Origin: an uncultured Gammaproteobacteria bacterium | GTDB taxonomy: Bacteria; Pseudomonadota; Gammaproteobacteria; Arenicellales; Poriferihabitantaceae | Direction of reading: 5' to 3' | NCBI GenBank assembly: GCA_947259885.1 | Contig: CAMYNW010000028.1 | Location: forward strand, 1 to 39,305 | DNA length: 39,305 nucleotides | Made by a program: the position numbers and the translations under genes | In this document: one piece after another, positions 26,320-34,933 of the stretch | Numbering within the stretch: position 1 is the first letter of the stretch | Layout: the number at the start of each line of letters is the position of its first letter | Notes under the pieces: generated by a model | Database searches by the model: none | What the model was told of the DNA's origin: nothing | What the model saw: the letters and a program-made list of their open reading frames with translations, nothing else

Positions 26320-26868
26320 GTGAATAACGATCTGAATATAAACTTTGAACTGTTAGCCAATTACAATCGATGGATGAACGAGAATATTTACCATGTGGCG
26401 ACAAAATTGGATCCAGAAACGTTGTATCAAGACCTGGGCGCTTATTTTAGTTCGATTGGGGGCACACTCAACCACATCATGGTAGCGGATATCATCTGGC
26501 TCAAAAGATTTCTCAGCCATCCAAGCGAGTTCAGCGCTTTGACCTCGGTGGCAAAACTTCCCGCCCCCGGCTCTTTGAATCAAATACTGCATCGGAATCT
26601 AAATCAGCTGACACGCGCCAGGAAGAATTTGGATCAGACGCTAATCGAACTGTGCCAGGAACTGAACCATCAGGACCTGAACGTTTCGCTCACCTACCAG
26701 AATACCAAAGGCATCACCTTTTCCAAGCCCTTTAGTGCACTGGTCCAGCATCTTTTTAATCACCAGACTCATCACAGGGGACAGGTGACTACTCTGTTCA
26801 GCCAGTGCGGTCTCAATCCCGGGGTCACCGATCTGCTGGCTATCATTCCTGAGCAAGAACAATTGTGA
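26320..26868 (+). CDS. DinB family protein
   Basis: A 182-residue four-helix DinB/YfiT-type protein. The conserved histidines that usually bind metal are visible: GGTLNHIMVADIIWLKRF (first) and FNHQTHHRGQVTTLFSQ (pair). The family includes thiol-dependent transferases and hydrolases. The GTG at 26320 is chosen because an AGAGGGGG ribosome site precedes it; a longer in-frame start at 26224 would overlap GFA by 83 bases and precede the fold. It is the third gene of the operon. Confidence 0.88.
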   Translation: MNNDLNINFELLANYNRWMNENIYHVATKLDPETLYQDLGAYFSSIGGTLNHIMVADIIWLKRFLSHPSEFSALTSVAKLPAPGSLNQILHRNLNQLTRARKNLDQTLIELCQELNHQDLNVSLTYQNTKGITFSKPFSALVQHLFNHQTHHRGQVTTLFSQCGLNPGVTDLLAIIPEQEQL

Positions 26869-26896
26869 CATTTCGTTGGAACGCCTGCGCACAATA

Positions 26897-27493
26897 ATGA
26901 AATATCTTTGGATCGCAGTTTTTTCGGGTGTATTGATCTGGTCAGGAATCGGCCCGAAAGATTATCTGATATGGGTGCTTGAAGTCTTTCCGGCGGTGAT
27001 TGGTATCCTGCTCATAGGGATGACCTGGAATAAATTTAGATTAACGCCGTTGCTGTACGCGCTGATTCTGCTGCATTCCATCGTTCTGATGGTGGGTGGG
27101 CACTATACTTATGCTGAAGTTCCGCTGTTTGATGACATCAAGCCGCTCTTTGGATTTGAGCGCAATAACTATGACAAAGTCGGGCATCTCATGCAGGGAA
27201 TTACCCCTGCGATTTTGACAAGGGAGATCATTATTCGTAGACAGCTTATAAGCGGCCCGGGCTGGAGAAAATTCTTTATATTGGCAGTGTGCCTTGCGGT
27301 CAGCGCTCTATATGAACTAGTCGAGTGGGTGGTTGCACTTATTTCGGGGGCGTCAGCCGAAGCGTTCCTTGCAACTCAGGGCTTTGCCTGGGACACTCAA
27401 ACCGATATGGCGTTTGCGCTACTGGGCGCAATCGCTGCGTTGTTGCTATTATCCGGAATTCACGACAGACAACTTCAAACCATATCAAAATGA
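26897..27493 (+). CDS. YjdF/DUF2238 family membrane protein
   Basis: A 198-residue protein of about six membrane helices. HYTYAEVPLFD and NNYDKVGHLMQGITPAILTREI, then LYELVEWV and WDTQTDMAFALLG, are the conserved polar motifs of DUF2238. The function is unknown. The ATG at 26897 is preferred to an upstream TTG (26876). Its TGA overlaps the next ATG, so translation is coupled. Confidence 0.88.
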   Translation: MKYLWIAVFSGVLIWSGIGPKDYLIWVLEVFPAVIGILLIGMTWNKFRLTPLLYALILLHSIVLMVGGHYTYAEVPLFDDIKPLFGFERNNYDKVGHLMQGITPAILTREIIIRRQLISGPGWRKFFILAVCLAVSALYELVEWVVALISGASAEAFLATQGFAWDTQTDMAFALLGAIAALLLLSGIHDRQLQTISK

Positions 27494-27843
27494 ACCAAGA
27501 TTCCTGTATTAACTATATAGAACTTGCAGTCTCGGATATACCTAAGGCAAAAACCTTCTATGGTGAGGTGTTTAACTGGCAGTTCGTAGAGTATGGAGAA
27601 GACTACTGTGCCTTCAATGATGGAAACACTAACGGTGGTTTCTATCGTTCACCATTTGTCTCTGACAGTAGTATCGGCGCTGCTCTGGTGGTGTTATACG
27701 CGGATGATCTCGAATCCGCAGTAGAACGAATTGAGAATCATGGTGGCAGCATTAAGAAACCGATATTTTCATTTCCAGGCGGCCGGCGTTTTCACTTTTT
27801 AGACCCTAATGGAAACGAACTGGCGGTATGGAGTGATCAATGA
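27490..27843 (+). CDS. VOC family (glyoxalase-like) protein
   Basis: A 117-residue vicinal-oxygen-chelate protein. NYIELAVSDIPKAKTFYGEVF is the typical first beta-alpha-beta unit, and GRRFHFLDPNGNELAVWS is the typical end with the metal-site glutamate. It could be a glyoxalase, dioxygenase or resistance-type protein. The start overlaps the YjdF stop (ATGA) and its own stop overlaps the YbaK start (ATGA). Confidence 0.9.
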   Translation: MNQDSCINYIELAVSDIPKAKTFYGEVFNWQFVEYGEDYCAFNDGNTNGGFYRSPFVSDSSIGAALVVLYADDLESAVERIENHGGSIKKPIFSFPGGRRFHFLDPNGNELAVWSDQ

Positions 27844-28307
27844 CGCCTGCGGTGCAGGTTGCCAAACAGGCTGGAGTAGTGTTTTCAGTTCACCAATACG
27901 AACATGATCCGCACACAGCATCCTTTGGTAGGGAGGCTGCAGAAAAACTCGGGGCCGCAGCCGAAATTATTTTTAAAACATTGGTGGTACAAACTGACAA
28001 GGGGGAGTTAGCGGTAGTAATCGTACCCGTTATGAAAAATCTCGATCTCAAAGCTGCAGCCTCGACACTGAGCGCTAAAAAGGTCAGGATGGTGGATAAA
28101 TCGCTGGTGCAGCGAACCACGGGGTACATCCCTGGTGGTGTCAGTCCGCTAGGCCAGAAGAAACAGTTGCCAACATTAATAGATAGCTCAGCCGGGAATC
28201 ATCAACAAATCTATATCAGCGCCGGTCGTCGTGGTCTCGAGATCGCCTTGTCGCCGGGTGATTTGGTCGATTTGTGTAATGCTACCCTGAGTGAAATTTC
28301 CTGCTAG
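27840..28307 (+). CDS. ybaK: Cys-tRNA(Pro)/Cys-tRNA(Cys) deacylase, YbaK/EbsC family
   Basis: A 155-residue YbaK-type trans-editing enzyme that hydrolyses mischarged Cys-tRNA-Pro. FKTLVVQTD contains the conserved lysine, and GGVSPLGQKKQLPTLID is the family signature; ISAGRRGLEIALSP ends the domain. It is the last gene of the DUF1330 operon, coupled to the VOC gene. Confidence 0.92.
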   Translation: MTPAVQVAKQAGVVFSVHQYEHDPHTASFGREAAEKLGAAAEIIFKTLVVQTDKGELAVVIVPVMKNLDLKAAASTLSAKKVRMVDKSLVQRTTGYIPGGVSPLGQKKQLPTLIDSSAGNHQQIYISAGRRGLEIALSPGDLVDLCNATLSEISC

Positions 28308-28379
28308 CAATAAGCGTTGTTGATCGAATGTATCCCCTAGAATGGATTAGAAACCCGCGCGTATTCTGCATTCTGCCGC

Positions 28380-28805
28380 TTGGTGAATATTTGGCCTCCG
28401 CTTCTCGGGGCTGGAATTTCTGTACGGCATGTCTCTGATGACTGGATGTATTCTGAAGTACAAATGAAACTGCGCTTCTATAACCGAAACTTTGTTGGCA
28501 CACACTTTGGCGGTAGCCTGTTCTCCATGACCGATATGATGTACATGTTAATGTTGTTGCATCACATTGGGCGAGATCACTGGATCTGGGATAAGTCTGC
28601 GGATATAGATTTCGTCAAGCCGGGCCGTGGTCCAGTGTACGCAAAACTTCGTTTAGATCAGGATCATATCGATCAAATAGTGAATCAGGCAGCGTCTAAA
28701 GATAGACATTTCGAGCCACTTAGGGTGGAGGTTCGAGACAGCGACGATGAATTGGTTGCGCAGGTTAACAGATTGTTGTACGTGCGGCGAAAAACGAAAC
28801 AATAA
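28380..28805 (+). CDS. DUF4442 (thioesterase-like hotdog) protein
   Basis: A 141-residue protein of the DUF4442 family, related to acyl-CoA thioesterases. WPPLLGAGISVRHVS and YNRNFVGTHFGGSLFSMTDMMYM are characteristic. The start is TTG 28380 or GTG 28383. Family members normally have some 10-20 more N-terminal residues, and the upstream frame (28341-28379) reads NGLETRAYSAFCR without a standard start codon. The N-terminus may therefore be degraded, or a rare start used. Confidence 0.82.
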   Translation: MVNIWPPLLGAGISVRHVSDDWMYSEVQMKLRFYNRNFVGTHFGGSLFSMTDMMYMLMLLHHIGRDHWIWDKSADIDFVKPGRGPVYAKLRLDQDHIDQIVNQAASKDRHFEPLRVEVRDSDDELVAQVNRLLYVRRKTKQ

Positions 28806-28840
28806 TTCGCGTGAAGTAATGATTGCGCAGGAGTATTACG

Positions 28841-29827
28841 ATGAAAGCAGTGTGGTTCAATCAATGTGGAGATGCAGCGGAAGTGCTGCAATATGGAGAT
28901 ATGGATATGCCGGAGCCGGGGCCAGGAGAGGTTCTGATTAGATTACATACTTCAGGTGTTAACCCCTCCGATGTGAAGAAGCGCGCTGGCTTACAACCCG
29001 CCGGATTTGAAGACGGCTTTGTCATACCGCATAGCGACGGTGCCGGAGTGATTGAGGCGGTTGGAATGGGGGTGCCGGAAGAAAAGATTGGCGCCAGGGT
29101 ATGGGTTTATCAGGCCCAGTATCAGCGACATTGGGGAACTGCTGCACAATACATTGTATTACCAGCGCTGAGGGCTGCGCGATTACCAGACCAGGCCGAT
29201 TTCGAGGTCGGTGCCTGTGCAGGTATACCGATGATGACCGCGCACCGCTGTGTTTTTGCCGATGGCGTGCCCAAGGGCAAGACTATCCTGGTGACCGGTG
29301 CGTCTGGTCGTGTTGGATTCTATGCTGTGCAGTGGGCGAGACGAGCAGGTGCAACCGTGATCGGTACTGCGGGAAGTGAAGCCCGGTGTGAACAAGCGCG
29401 CCAGAGTGGGGCTGAGCATGTGCTGAACTATCGACAGGACGATTTGGTCGATGCTATCGAAGAAATTACCCATGGCCAAGGAGTGGACCGGATCGTGGAT
29501 GTAGAATTTGGTCTGAATATTGAGCTTTCCAGCCAGGTGCTGAAAACAGGAGGTGTGGTGGCGAGCTATTCTTCGTCAAAGAATATGAATCCAGAGATAC
29601 CGTTCTATTCTCTTATGTTTAAAAACATCACATTAGAAATGGTACTCGTCTACAACATGCCAGACAGCGCAAAAATGCAGGCGGAACAAGATATTTATCA
29701 GGCGTTGACAGAAGAGGCATTGGTGCACCGCATCGCTAAAAAGTTTCCATTAGCGCAAACATCAATGGCCCATGAAGCAATCGAATCTGGTGGCCTTGAC
29801 GGTTGTGTGGTAGTGGAGATCGATTAA
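28841..29827 (+). CDS. Zinc-independent MDR-family oxidoreductase (quinone reductase-like)
   Basis: A 328-residue medium-chain dehydrogenase/reductase. The N-terminal GroES-like half has PEPGPGEVLIRLHTSGVNPSD. The NADPH-binding half has VTGASGRVGFYAVQWARRAGA. The catalytic zinc ligands of alcohol dehydrogenases are absent, placing it with quinone/zeta-crystallin-type reductases. The ATG at 28841 follows an AGGAG site (28829-28833); a TTG at 28823 is less likely. Confidence 0.9.
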   Translation: MKAVWFNQCGDAAEVLQYGDMDMPEPGPGEVLIRLHTSGVNPSDVKKRAGLQPAGFEDGFVIPHSDGAGVIEAVGMGVPEEKIGARVWVYQAQYQRHWGTAAQYIVLPALRAARLPDQADFEVGACAGIPMMTAHRCVFADGVPKGKTILVTGASGRVGFYAVQWARRAGATVIGTAGSEARCEQARQSGAEHVLNYRQDDLVDAIEEITHGQGVDRIVDVEFGLNIELSSQVLKTGGVVASYSSSKNMNPEIPFYSLMFKNITLEMVLVYNMPDSAKMQAEQDIYQALTEEALVHRIAKKFPLAQTSMAHEAIESGGLDGCVVVEID

Positions 29828-29832
29828 GTTTC

Positions 29833-30480
29833 TCAGATGCGAGCCTTAGCGACAGGCAGCCGCTCGATGCGCCGGTACTCATCTTGTTCGAATTGGCCGG
29901 GGTGGTCCAGACACTCTATGGCCATTTCAGTCATATCCAATCCCCAGAACAACATCTCGTCAATTGCTATTGTCGGCACTCCGAAGACGCCGCGTTCAAT
30001 GGCCTCGTTAGTGAGCGCGCGTAATTTGTTTTTAACCTCTGGTTGACTGGCTTCTTCCTCGGCACTTTCAAGCCCAGGTGTGCGGGAAAGGGCATCCAGG
30101 GAGGAAAAGTCTGGATCATCCGCGCTCTCAACCCATATATGATTAAACAGCCGCGACAAGACAAGCGGATTGCAATCATGGGCTATGGCAAGTCTTAGCA
30201 TGGGTATTGGATTAAAGGGATGGGCGGCTGGCACCCGAAATGGAATACCGTGGCGCTGCGCATACCAATAGCAGTAGCGATAGGTCATTGACCGCTTTGC
30301 GGGAATTTCCGCAGGGCCCTTGTGACCATGGTGCTGCAGCAGGGCGGCAAAAAGAACAGGTTTATAATGCACCTGTAAATCAGGTCTATCTCTTCGAAGC
30401 AGTATCAGTGCCTGGTATTGTAGGTAGGCAAAAGGAGAGATGAAATCAAAATACCAATCCAGGGAGATTGATTCGTTCAT
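29833..30480 (-). CDS. 2-hydroxychromene-2-carboxylate isomerase family (DsbA fold)
   Basis: A 215-residue thioredoxin/DsbA-fold protein like HCCA isomerase, a kappa-class glutathione transferase relative. WYFDFISPFAYL contains the glutathione-contacting serine, and RGVFGVPTIAIDEMLFWG is the conserved cis-proline region. In known pathways it isomerises a naphthalene-degradation intermediate, but most homologues have unknown substrates. It is 13 bases downstream of the PhyH-type gene and probably co-transcribed. Confidence 0.9.
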   Translation of the reverse strand: MNESISLDWYFDFISPFAYLQYQALILLRRDRPDLQVHYKPVLFAALLQHHGHKGPAEIPAKRSMTYRYCYWYAQRHGIPFRVPAAHPFNPIPMLRLAIAHDCNPLVLSRLFNHIWVESADDPDFSSLDALSRTPGLESAEEEASQPEVKNKLRALTNEAIERGVFGVPTIAIDEMLFWGLDMTEMAIECLDHPGQFEQDEYRRIERLPVAKARI

Positions 30481-30493
30481 TGACTTTTATTAC

Positions 30494-31258
30494 TCAGCAA
30501 GGGATGTCCGGGACTGCGGCGGAGCGACTGCCTTCAATTGGCTGGTTATCACTGCCATGATAGGTGAAAACCACTGAAAATTTGATCTGGTCAGTCTGGT
30601 TCCTGCCTGCAGCATGCAGCGTTTTGCAATGGAAAAATAGAACATCCCCCTGGTGTAAGGTCGCGCTGACCGCGCTATCGATCAAGGCCTGGTTTTCTCG
30701 CAGGTCGGTACGAAGAAAATAGGCGGCATCGTAAAAACCCCGATCCAGATCCTCCTTGTGGGTGCCGGGAATTAGATGCATTCCACCATTTTCGTCATAC
30801 TCTTCACCCAGAGCGAGCCAGACGCTGACTAACTGGGGTTGATCAAACAACCAGTAGCGGATGTCCTGATGCCACAAGGTGGCACTGCTATATCCCGGGT
30901 GCTTGGTCATAATACAGTTATGGTGGTTCTGGGACAGTTCGATCTGATCTGTACCGATTAACTGACGAACTCGATCCACCACCGCTGGCGAGGTGGCCCA
31001 ATCACGAAATACTCTGTCACGGGTGTAGGCATTCAATAAGCGACGCGGAGTATCGCCACCAGGGGACAATCGATCTGCAGGTGAGCCTGGATACTGTACG
31101 TCAGTTTCATACTCAAGAGGAGCTAGAGGCGGTGTGAGTGACGCTCTGACCCGGTCAATCATTGGTTGGCAAACCTCTTTGTTGGCTAGTCCTCGGGCGA
31201 CAATAAATCCCTGTTGGTTGAACTCTTCGATTTGTTTAGGGGTAAACATATGGATCAT
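30494..31258 (-). CDS. Phytanoyl-CoA dioxygenase (PhyH) family
   Basis: A 254-residue Fe(II)/2-oxoglutarate dioxygenase. The metal triad is visible as HQD (His130, Asp132) and a distal histidine in TLHAAGRN (His215), with GGMHLIPGTHK between. The 2-oxoglutarate-binding arginine is probably Arg219. The substrate is unknown. It precedes the HCCA isomerase-like gene and is divergent from the TauD-type gene 109 bases away. Confidence 0.9.
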   Translation of the reverse strand: MIHMFTPKQIEEFNQQGFIVARGLANKEVCQPMIDRVRASLTPPLAPLEYETDVQYPGSPADRLSPGGDTPRRLLNAYTRDRVFRDWATSPAVVDRVRQLIGTDQIELSQNHHNCIMTKHPGYSSATLWHQDIRYWLFDQPQLVSVWLALGEEYDENGGMHLIPGTHKEDLDRGFYDAAYFLRTDLRENQALIDSAVSATLHQGDVLFFHCKTLHAAGRNQTDQIKFSVVFTYHGSDNQPIEGSRSAAVPDIPC

Positions 31259-31367
31259 TTATTAAGGGCGCAATGAATCCATTTCCACGGATGTTAAAGC
31301 GCAATATTGTGATATAAGCTTGCTGCAAGTATAGCGGCAAACAGTAAATTGTATCGGCGAGTCGACA

Positions 31368-32186
31368 ATGAAAATTATTCCATGTGACGGTCCTTTTGGT
31401 GTGGAAATTCTTGGTCTCGATATTAAGCACATCACCGATGATGAGCTAAATGCCTGCAGCGCTCTCCAGCACAAGCATGGGGTTATATTCTTTCGTGATC
31501 AGCAGCTGGATTGTCAGCAACATATTGCGTTTGCAGAACGATTTGGAAAAATTGTAATCAACCGGTTTTTTGAGCGAGTAGAGAAATACCCGCAGATCGC
31601 AATGGTTCGCAAGGAACCAACACATGCTAACGTAGTAGGTGAAGACTGGCATACAGATCATTCCTATGATCAGGAGCCTGCCCGGGGGTCGATACTTTAC
31701 GCCCGCGAAGTACCCCCCAAAGGTGGAGGCACTTTATTTATCAATATGTACCAGGTGTATGAATCCTTGTCGGATGGGTTGAAGCAAACGCTTAGAGGAT
31801 TGCGGGCTGTGCATTCCAGTCGTCATGTTTTCGGCCAGCAAGCTCAACAAAACGATGATGAACGTTATAACAATGCAGATCTCGCGCAGCAGGACAGCAT
31901 ACATCCACTGGTAATTACCCACCCTTTAAGCGGCCTACAAGTACTATATATCAATCCTGACTTCACTACTCATATCGATGGCTGGACAGCGGACGAATCT
32001 GCCTCTCTTTTAAGCTATCTTTACTCGGTCGCGAGCCATCCTAAGAATATCCTGCATTTTAATTGGCGTAAAAACGATATTGCATTTTGGGACAATCGAG
32101 CTACCTGGCACCGGGCTCTCAATGACTATCCGGGTGAGCGACGAGTAATGCACAGAATTACACTGGCGGGCTGCGCTCTAAACTAA
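31368..32186 (+). CDS. TauD/TfdA family dioxygenase
   Basis: A 272-residue Fe(II)/2-oxoglutarate dioxygenase. The HxD motif is WHTDHSYD (His95, Asp97), the distal histidine is in WDNRATWHRAL (His248) and the 2-oxoglutarate arginine follows in GERRVMHR. Family members cleave taurine, 2,4-D or related acids; the substrate here is not identifiable. It is divergent from PhyH and followed after 19 bases by an EamA transporter, so the pair may handle one compound. Confidence 0.92.
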   Translation: MKIIPCDGPFGVEILGLDIKHITDDELNACSALQHKHGVIFFRDQQLDCQQHIAFAERFGKIVINRFFERVEKYPQIAMVRKEPTHANVVGEDWHTDHSYDQEPARGSILYAREVPPKGGGTLFINMYQVYESLSDGLKQTLRGLRAVHSSRHVFGQQAQQNDDERYNNADLAQQDSIHPLVITHPLSGLQVLYINPDFTTHIDGWTADESASLLSYLYSVASHPKNILHFNWRKNDIAFWDNRATWHRALNDYPGERRVMHRITLAGCALN

Positions 32187-32205
32187 TTTTTCCTCAGAAT
32201 AAACC

Positions 32206-33090
32206 ATGACGACTATACGTCGTGCCAGTGCGCTTGACGTTTCAAAACTATTGTTTGTGGGCGCCTTGTGGGGTGCTTCATTTATTTTTATCGCTCTGGC
32301 GCTACAAAGTTTCGGGCCGTTATCGATAGCTGCAGGCCGGATTCTTCTGGCAGCGCTAGTGCTAGTGGCCATTTGTCTTGTTGCGGGTTATCGTTTTCCC
32401 ACGGATCTACGGGACTGGCGAAAGATGGTTACTATCGGCATGCTTAATAGCGCGCTGCCTTTTTTCCTGATCAGCTGGGGAATGCAATTCATATCCAGCG
32501 CTGAATCGGCGCTGCTGATGGCGAGTGGTACTTTTTGCGCGCTTATACTGTCTCATTTTGTCTCACCAGATGAACGTATCAATTTAGCTCGTGGAATTGG
32601 AGTTTCTATTGGCTTTGGTGGTGTACTGGTTTTAGTCATTACCGAACTTTTACAAACTGGACTAGGAGGATTAATGGGGCAGCTAGCGGTGATTGCAGCC
32701 GGCGCGAGCTATGCTACTTCTTCTGTTATGTCCAGGCGCATCAGCCACCTGTCGTCATTGCCGGCATCGGCCGGTATTCTGGCAACAGCAAGCATTTATA
32801 TGGTGCCAGCAGCATGGTGGCTGGAAAGGCCGTTGATTTCTGACGCTGCGCCTATTTCAATCATAGCTATGACCGTTTTGGGGGTAGTGGCCACTGCACT
32901 TGCTTACGTGATCAGACTCAACATCATCAAAACAAACGGCGCGGTGTTTATGTCGCAAGTTGGGTATCTAGTGCCATTATTTGGAGTGATATGGAGCTGG
33001 ATGTTTCTGTCTGAATCCATCTCAATTCAAACTGTGGCGGCATTGCTAATTATTCTGTTGGGTATTGGTGTGGCGCGCCATGGTACCTGA
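32206..33090 (+). CDS. EamA/DMT-superfamily transporter
   Basis: A 294-residue, ten-helix drug/metabolite transporter with two EamA repeats. FVGALWGASFIFIALAL opens the first repeat, and the second begins near LAVIAAGASYATSSVMSR. It ends normally at LLIILLGIGVARHGT. It sits in the inner membrane, exporting or importing a small metabolite, and is probably coupled to the TauD gene. A remnant of a second EamA gene follows in the same frame after the stop. Confidence 0.9.
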   Translation: MTTIRRASALDVSKLLFVGALWGASFIFIALALQSFGPLSIAAGRILLAALVLVAICLVAGYRFPTDLRDWRKMVTIGMLNSALPFFLISWGMQFISSAESALLMASGTFCALILSHFVSPDERINLARGIGVSIGFGGVLVLVITELLQTGLGGLMGQLAVIAAGASYATSSVMSRRISHLSSLPASAGILATASIYMVPAAWWLERPLISDAAPISIIAMTVLGVVATALAYVIRLNIIKTNGAVFMSQVGYLVPLFGVIWSWMFLSESISIQTVAALLIILLGIGVARHGT

Positions 33091-33342
33091 TTATCTGGTC
33101 TAGGATATCTGGCGGGAATCCAACGATTCTCCCTCGCGAGTGCATTTCGTTATGCGGAAGCGACCTTTTTGGCACCGTTCGAGTATCTGGTACTGCTATT
33201 CGTGGCAATTGCCGGCTACTTAGTCTGGGACGAGATGCCCTCTGCCGGAACCTGGACGGATGGCATGTTTATTGCGGGTGCCGGAGTTTTCATAATTTAT
33301 CAAAGTGATAGGACTAGTCGTCCGGCAACTCAAGCAGACTAA
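33091..33342 (+). pseudogene. 3' remnant of a second EamA transporter gene
   Basis: The 83 codons after the transporter's stop, in the same frame, read through to a TAA at 33340. They contain AFRYAEATFLAPFEYLVLLF and GYLVWDEMP, which match the last helices of an EamA protein of the SAM-exporter/RhaT kind, unlike the intact neighbour's C-terminus. There is no start codon with a ribosome site and no N-terminal part. It appears to be what is left after a deletion or replacement of a duplicate transporter. Confidence 0.72.
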
Positions 33343-33401
33343 AATGAAATTTCTGCTGAATTGACTATAATCGCCCCGCTATTTATTGACATTAAAGTAA
33401 A

Positions 33402-34349
33402 TTGATAAGGAACGAGCCCGCATCCCCATATATAGTTTGTGCGCTGTATAAGTTTACTCAGCTTGAGCATTTTGAAACGCTAAGGCAGCCACTCTTGGAA
33501 CTTATGCTTGATCAGCAAGTACGGGGAACAATTTTGCTCGCGCGGGAAGGAATCAACGGCACCATTTCAGGCTCTCGTTTCGGCATAGATACGGTGATTG
33601 AATGGTTGAGACATAATGCTGGCCTTGACGTGTTGGAGCCAAAGGAATCATTTAGTGATCGGCAGCCATTTAAACGCACCAAGGTGAAGCTTAAGAAAGA
33701 GATTGTTACCATGGGTGTAAGTAATCTTGATCCTAATGAGGTGGTGGGTACCTATATTGAGCCCAAAGAATGGAATGCGTTGCTTGATGATCCTGAAGTA
33801 CTACTGATAGATACTCGAAACGAATATGAGTACCAGGTAGGAACATTTAAAAATGCAGTCAATCCTCACACGGAGAGTTTTCGTGAATTCCCAAATTTTG
33901 TGAAGAGCCATTTGGATCCTAAGAAACATTCAAAGGTGGCGATGTTTTGTACCGGGGGGATACGTTGCGAAAAATCCACAGCGCTACTCAAACATATGGG
34001 ATTTGACAAGGTGTTTCATCTTAAGGGTGGTATTTTAAAGTATCTGGAAACCGTGCCAGAAGAAGAGAGCAAGTGGAAAGGAGAGTGTTTTGTATTTGAT
34101 GATCGGGTAACTGTCGACCATGATCTTCTGCCCGGTAGCTACGATCAATGCCATGCATGTCGATTGCCAATATCAGAGCAGGATAAGTTGAGCCCGCACT
34201 ACCAAAAAGGTGTGAGTTGCCCAAATTGCCATGACAAAGTTTCTCTTGAGGACAAGGCCCGTTTTACCGAACGTCAGCGACAGATCGAGTTGGCCGCGGC
34301 ACGCGGAGAGGACCACATTGGAGTCAATGTTGAGAGGAAGTCGGGGTAA
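33402..34349 (+). CDS. trhO: tRNA uridine(34) hydroxylase, rhodanese-like
   Basis: A 315-residue TrhO (YceA) protein forming 5-hydroxyuridine at tRNA wobble positions. The N-terminal acylphosphatase-like domain has [10 protein letters not shown]. The rhodanese domain has [14 protein letters not shown] and the active-site loop [10 protein letters not shown] (Cys183). The C-terminal zinc-type cysteines lie in CHACRLP and CPNCHDK. The start is TTG 33402; no ATG lies between it and the conserved YIVCALYKF. Confidence 0.93.
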   Translation: MIRNEPASPYIVCALYKFTQLEHFETLRQPLLELMLDQQVRGTILLAREGINGTISGSRFGIDTVIEWLRHNAGLDVLEPKESFSDRQPFKRTKVKLKKEIVTMGVSNLDPNEVVGTYIEPKEWNALLDDPEVLLIDTRNEYEYQVGTFKNAVNPHTESFREFPNFVKSHLDPKKHSKVAMFCTGGIRCEKSTALLKHMGFDKVFHLKGGILKYLETVPEEESKWKGECFVFDDRVTVDHDLLPGSYDQCHACRLPISEQDKLSPHYQKGVSCPNCHDKVSLEDKARFTERQRQIELAAARGEDHIGVNVERKSG

Positions 34350-34370
34350 TGCATTTGCTCTAACATTGAA

Positions 34371-34397
34371 TAAAAAAAGAGGCCCTTTCGAGCCTCT
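34371..34397 (-). terminator. Intrinsic terminator of comEA
   Basis: On the minus strand AGAGGC/GCCTCT arms (34378-34383 with 34392-34397) enclose an 8-base loop and are followed by seven T residues. It lies 24 bases after the comEA stop and also 3' of convergent trhO, but the T-run serves only the minus strand. Confidence 0.8.
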
Positions 34398-34420
34398 AAA
34401 AAGTGAGGATGGTGGTTGGG

Positions 34421-34783
34421 TCAGCCGGAATTGCTCGTTGCTGCAGGCGGATTCTGGCGCATTTCTTCAGTCAAAGTAGACACCCCATCGTCCAGAGCGC
34501 CATGTTGCATGATTACCTGCAAGGTCTTTTGACCAATGCCGGGTACTGCGAGCAGGTCTTCCAGACTTTTGAAGCCGTTGTTTTCGTTGCGTAAAGCAAT
34601 AATTTCCTTGGATTTAGCGGGCCCGATGCCAGGTATATACTCCAAGGCCTCAGCATCGGCGCTGTTCAGGTTGATCTTTTCCGCCAGTGCATTGCTGGAA
34701 AAGGCGGTCATGATAAGTACCGCCAAAACGTATCCGAGGAACGATGTGTAACGGGCGCTATTAATTGTTAGGACTTTCTCCAT
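34421..34783 (-). CDS. ComEA-like helix-hairpin-helix DNA-binding protein
   Basis: A 120-residue secreted protein. It has a signal peptide (about 1-34, ending ALA-EK), then NLNSADAEALEYIPGIG and VPGIGQKTL, the two helix-hairpin-helix motifs of ComEA. ComEA binds incoming DNA in the periplasm during natural transformation; short homologues are common in gammaproteobacteria, and a repair-related role is also possible. A GGAG ribosome site precedes the ATG, and a CRP-like palindrome lies about 150 bases upstream. Confidence 0.88.
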   Translation of the reverse strand: MEKVLTINSARYTSFLGYVLAVLIMTAFSSNALAEKINLNSADAEALEYIPGIGPAKSKEIIALRNENNGFKSLEDLLAVPGIGQKTLQVIMQHGALDDGVSTLTEEMRQNPPAATSNSG

Positions 34784-34876
34784 TTTGAATCTCCATTTCA
34801 GAATTGTTTCCTTAACAGGTACATTACAACTTAATAGAAAAAGCTTTACTACTTGCTGTAATTTACCGGTTCCTAG

Positions 34877-34901
34877 TTCGAATCCGTCAAACAGATTCGA
34901 A
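34877..34901. repeat. Perfect inverted repeat upstream of comEA
   Basis: TTCGAATC and GATTCGAA, 8 bp each, flank a 9-base loop. It lies between the CRP-like site and the comEA start, in the 237-base gap 34784-35020. It could be an operator or a transcript hairpin. It is not a tRNA T-arm: the flanking bases do not pair. Confidence 0.35.
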
Positions 34902-34933
34902 AGCTGACTTTATCCAAGCAACTGATCGACCAC

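Noticed and set aside
34866..34901. TAGTTCGAATCCG resembles a tRNA T-loop.
   Set aside because: The flanking bases do not form a T-stem, and no acceptor, anticodon or D-arm partner is visible. It is better described as an inverted repeat.
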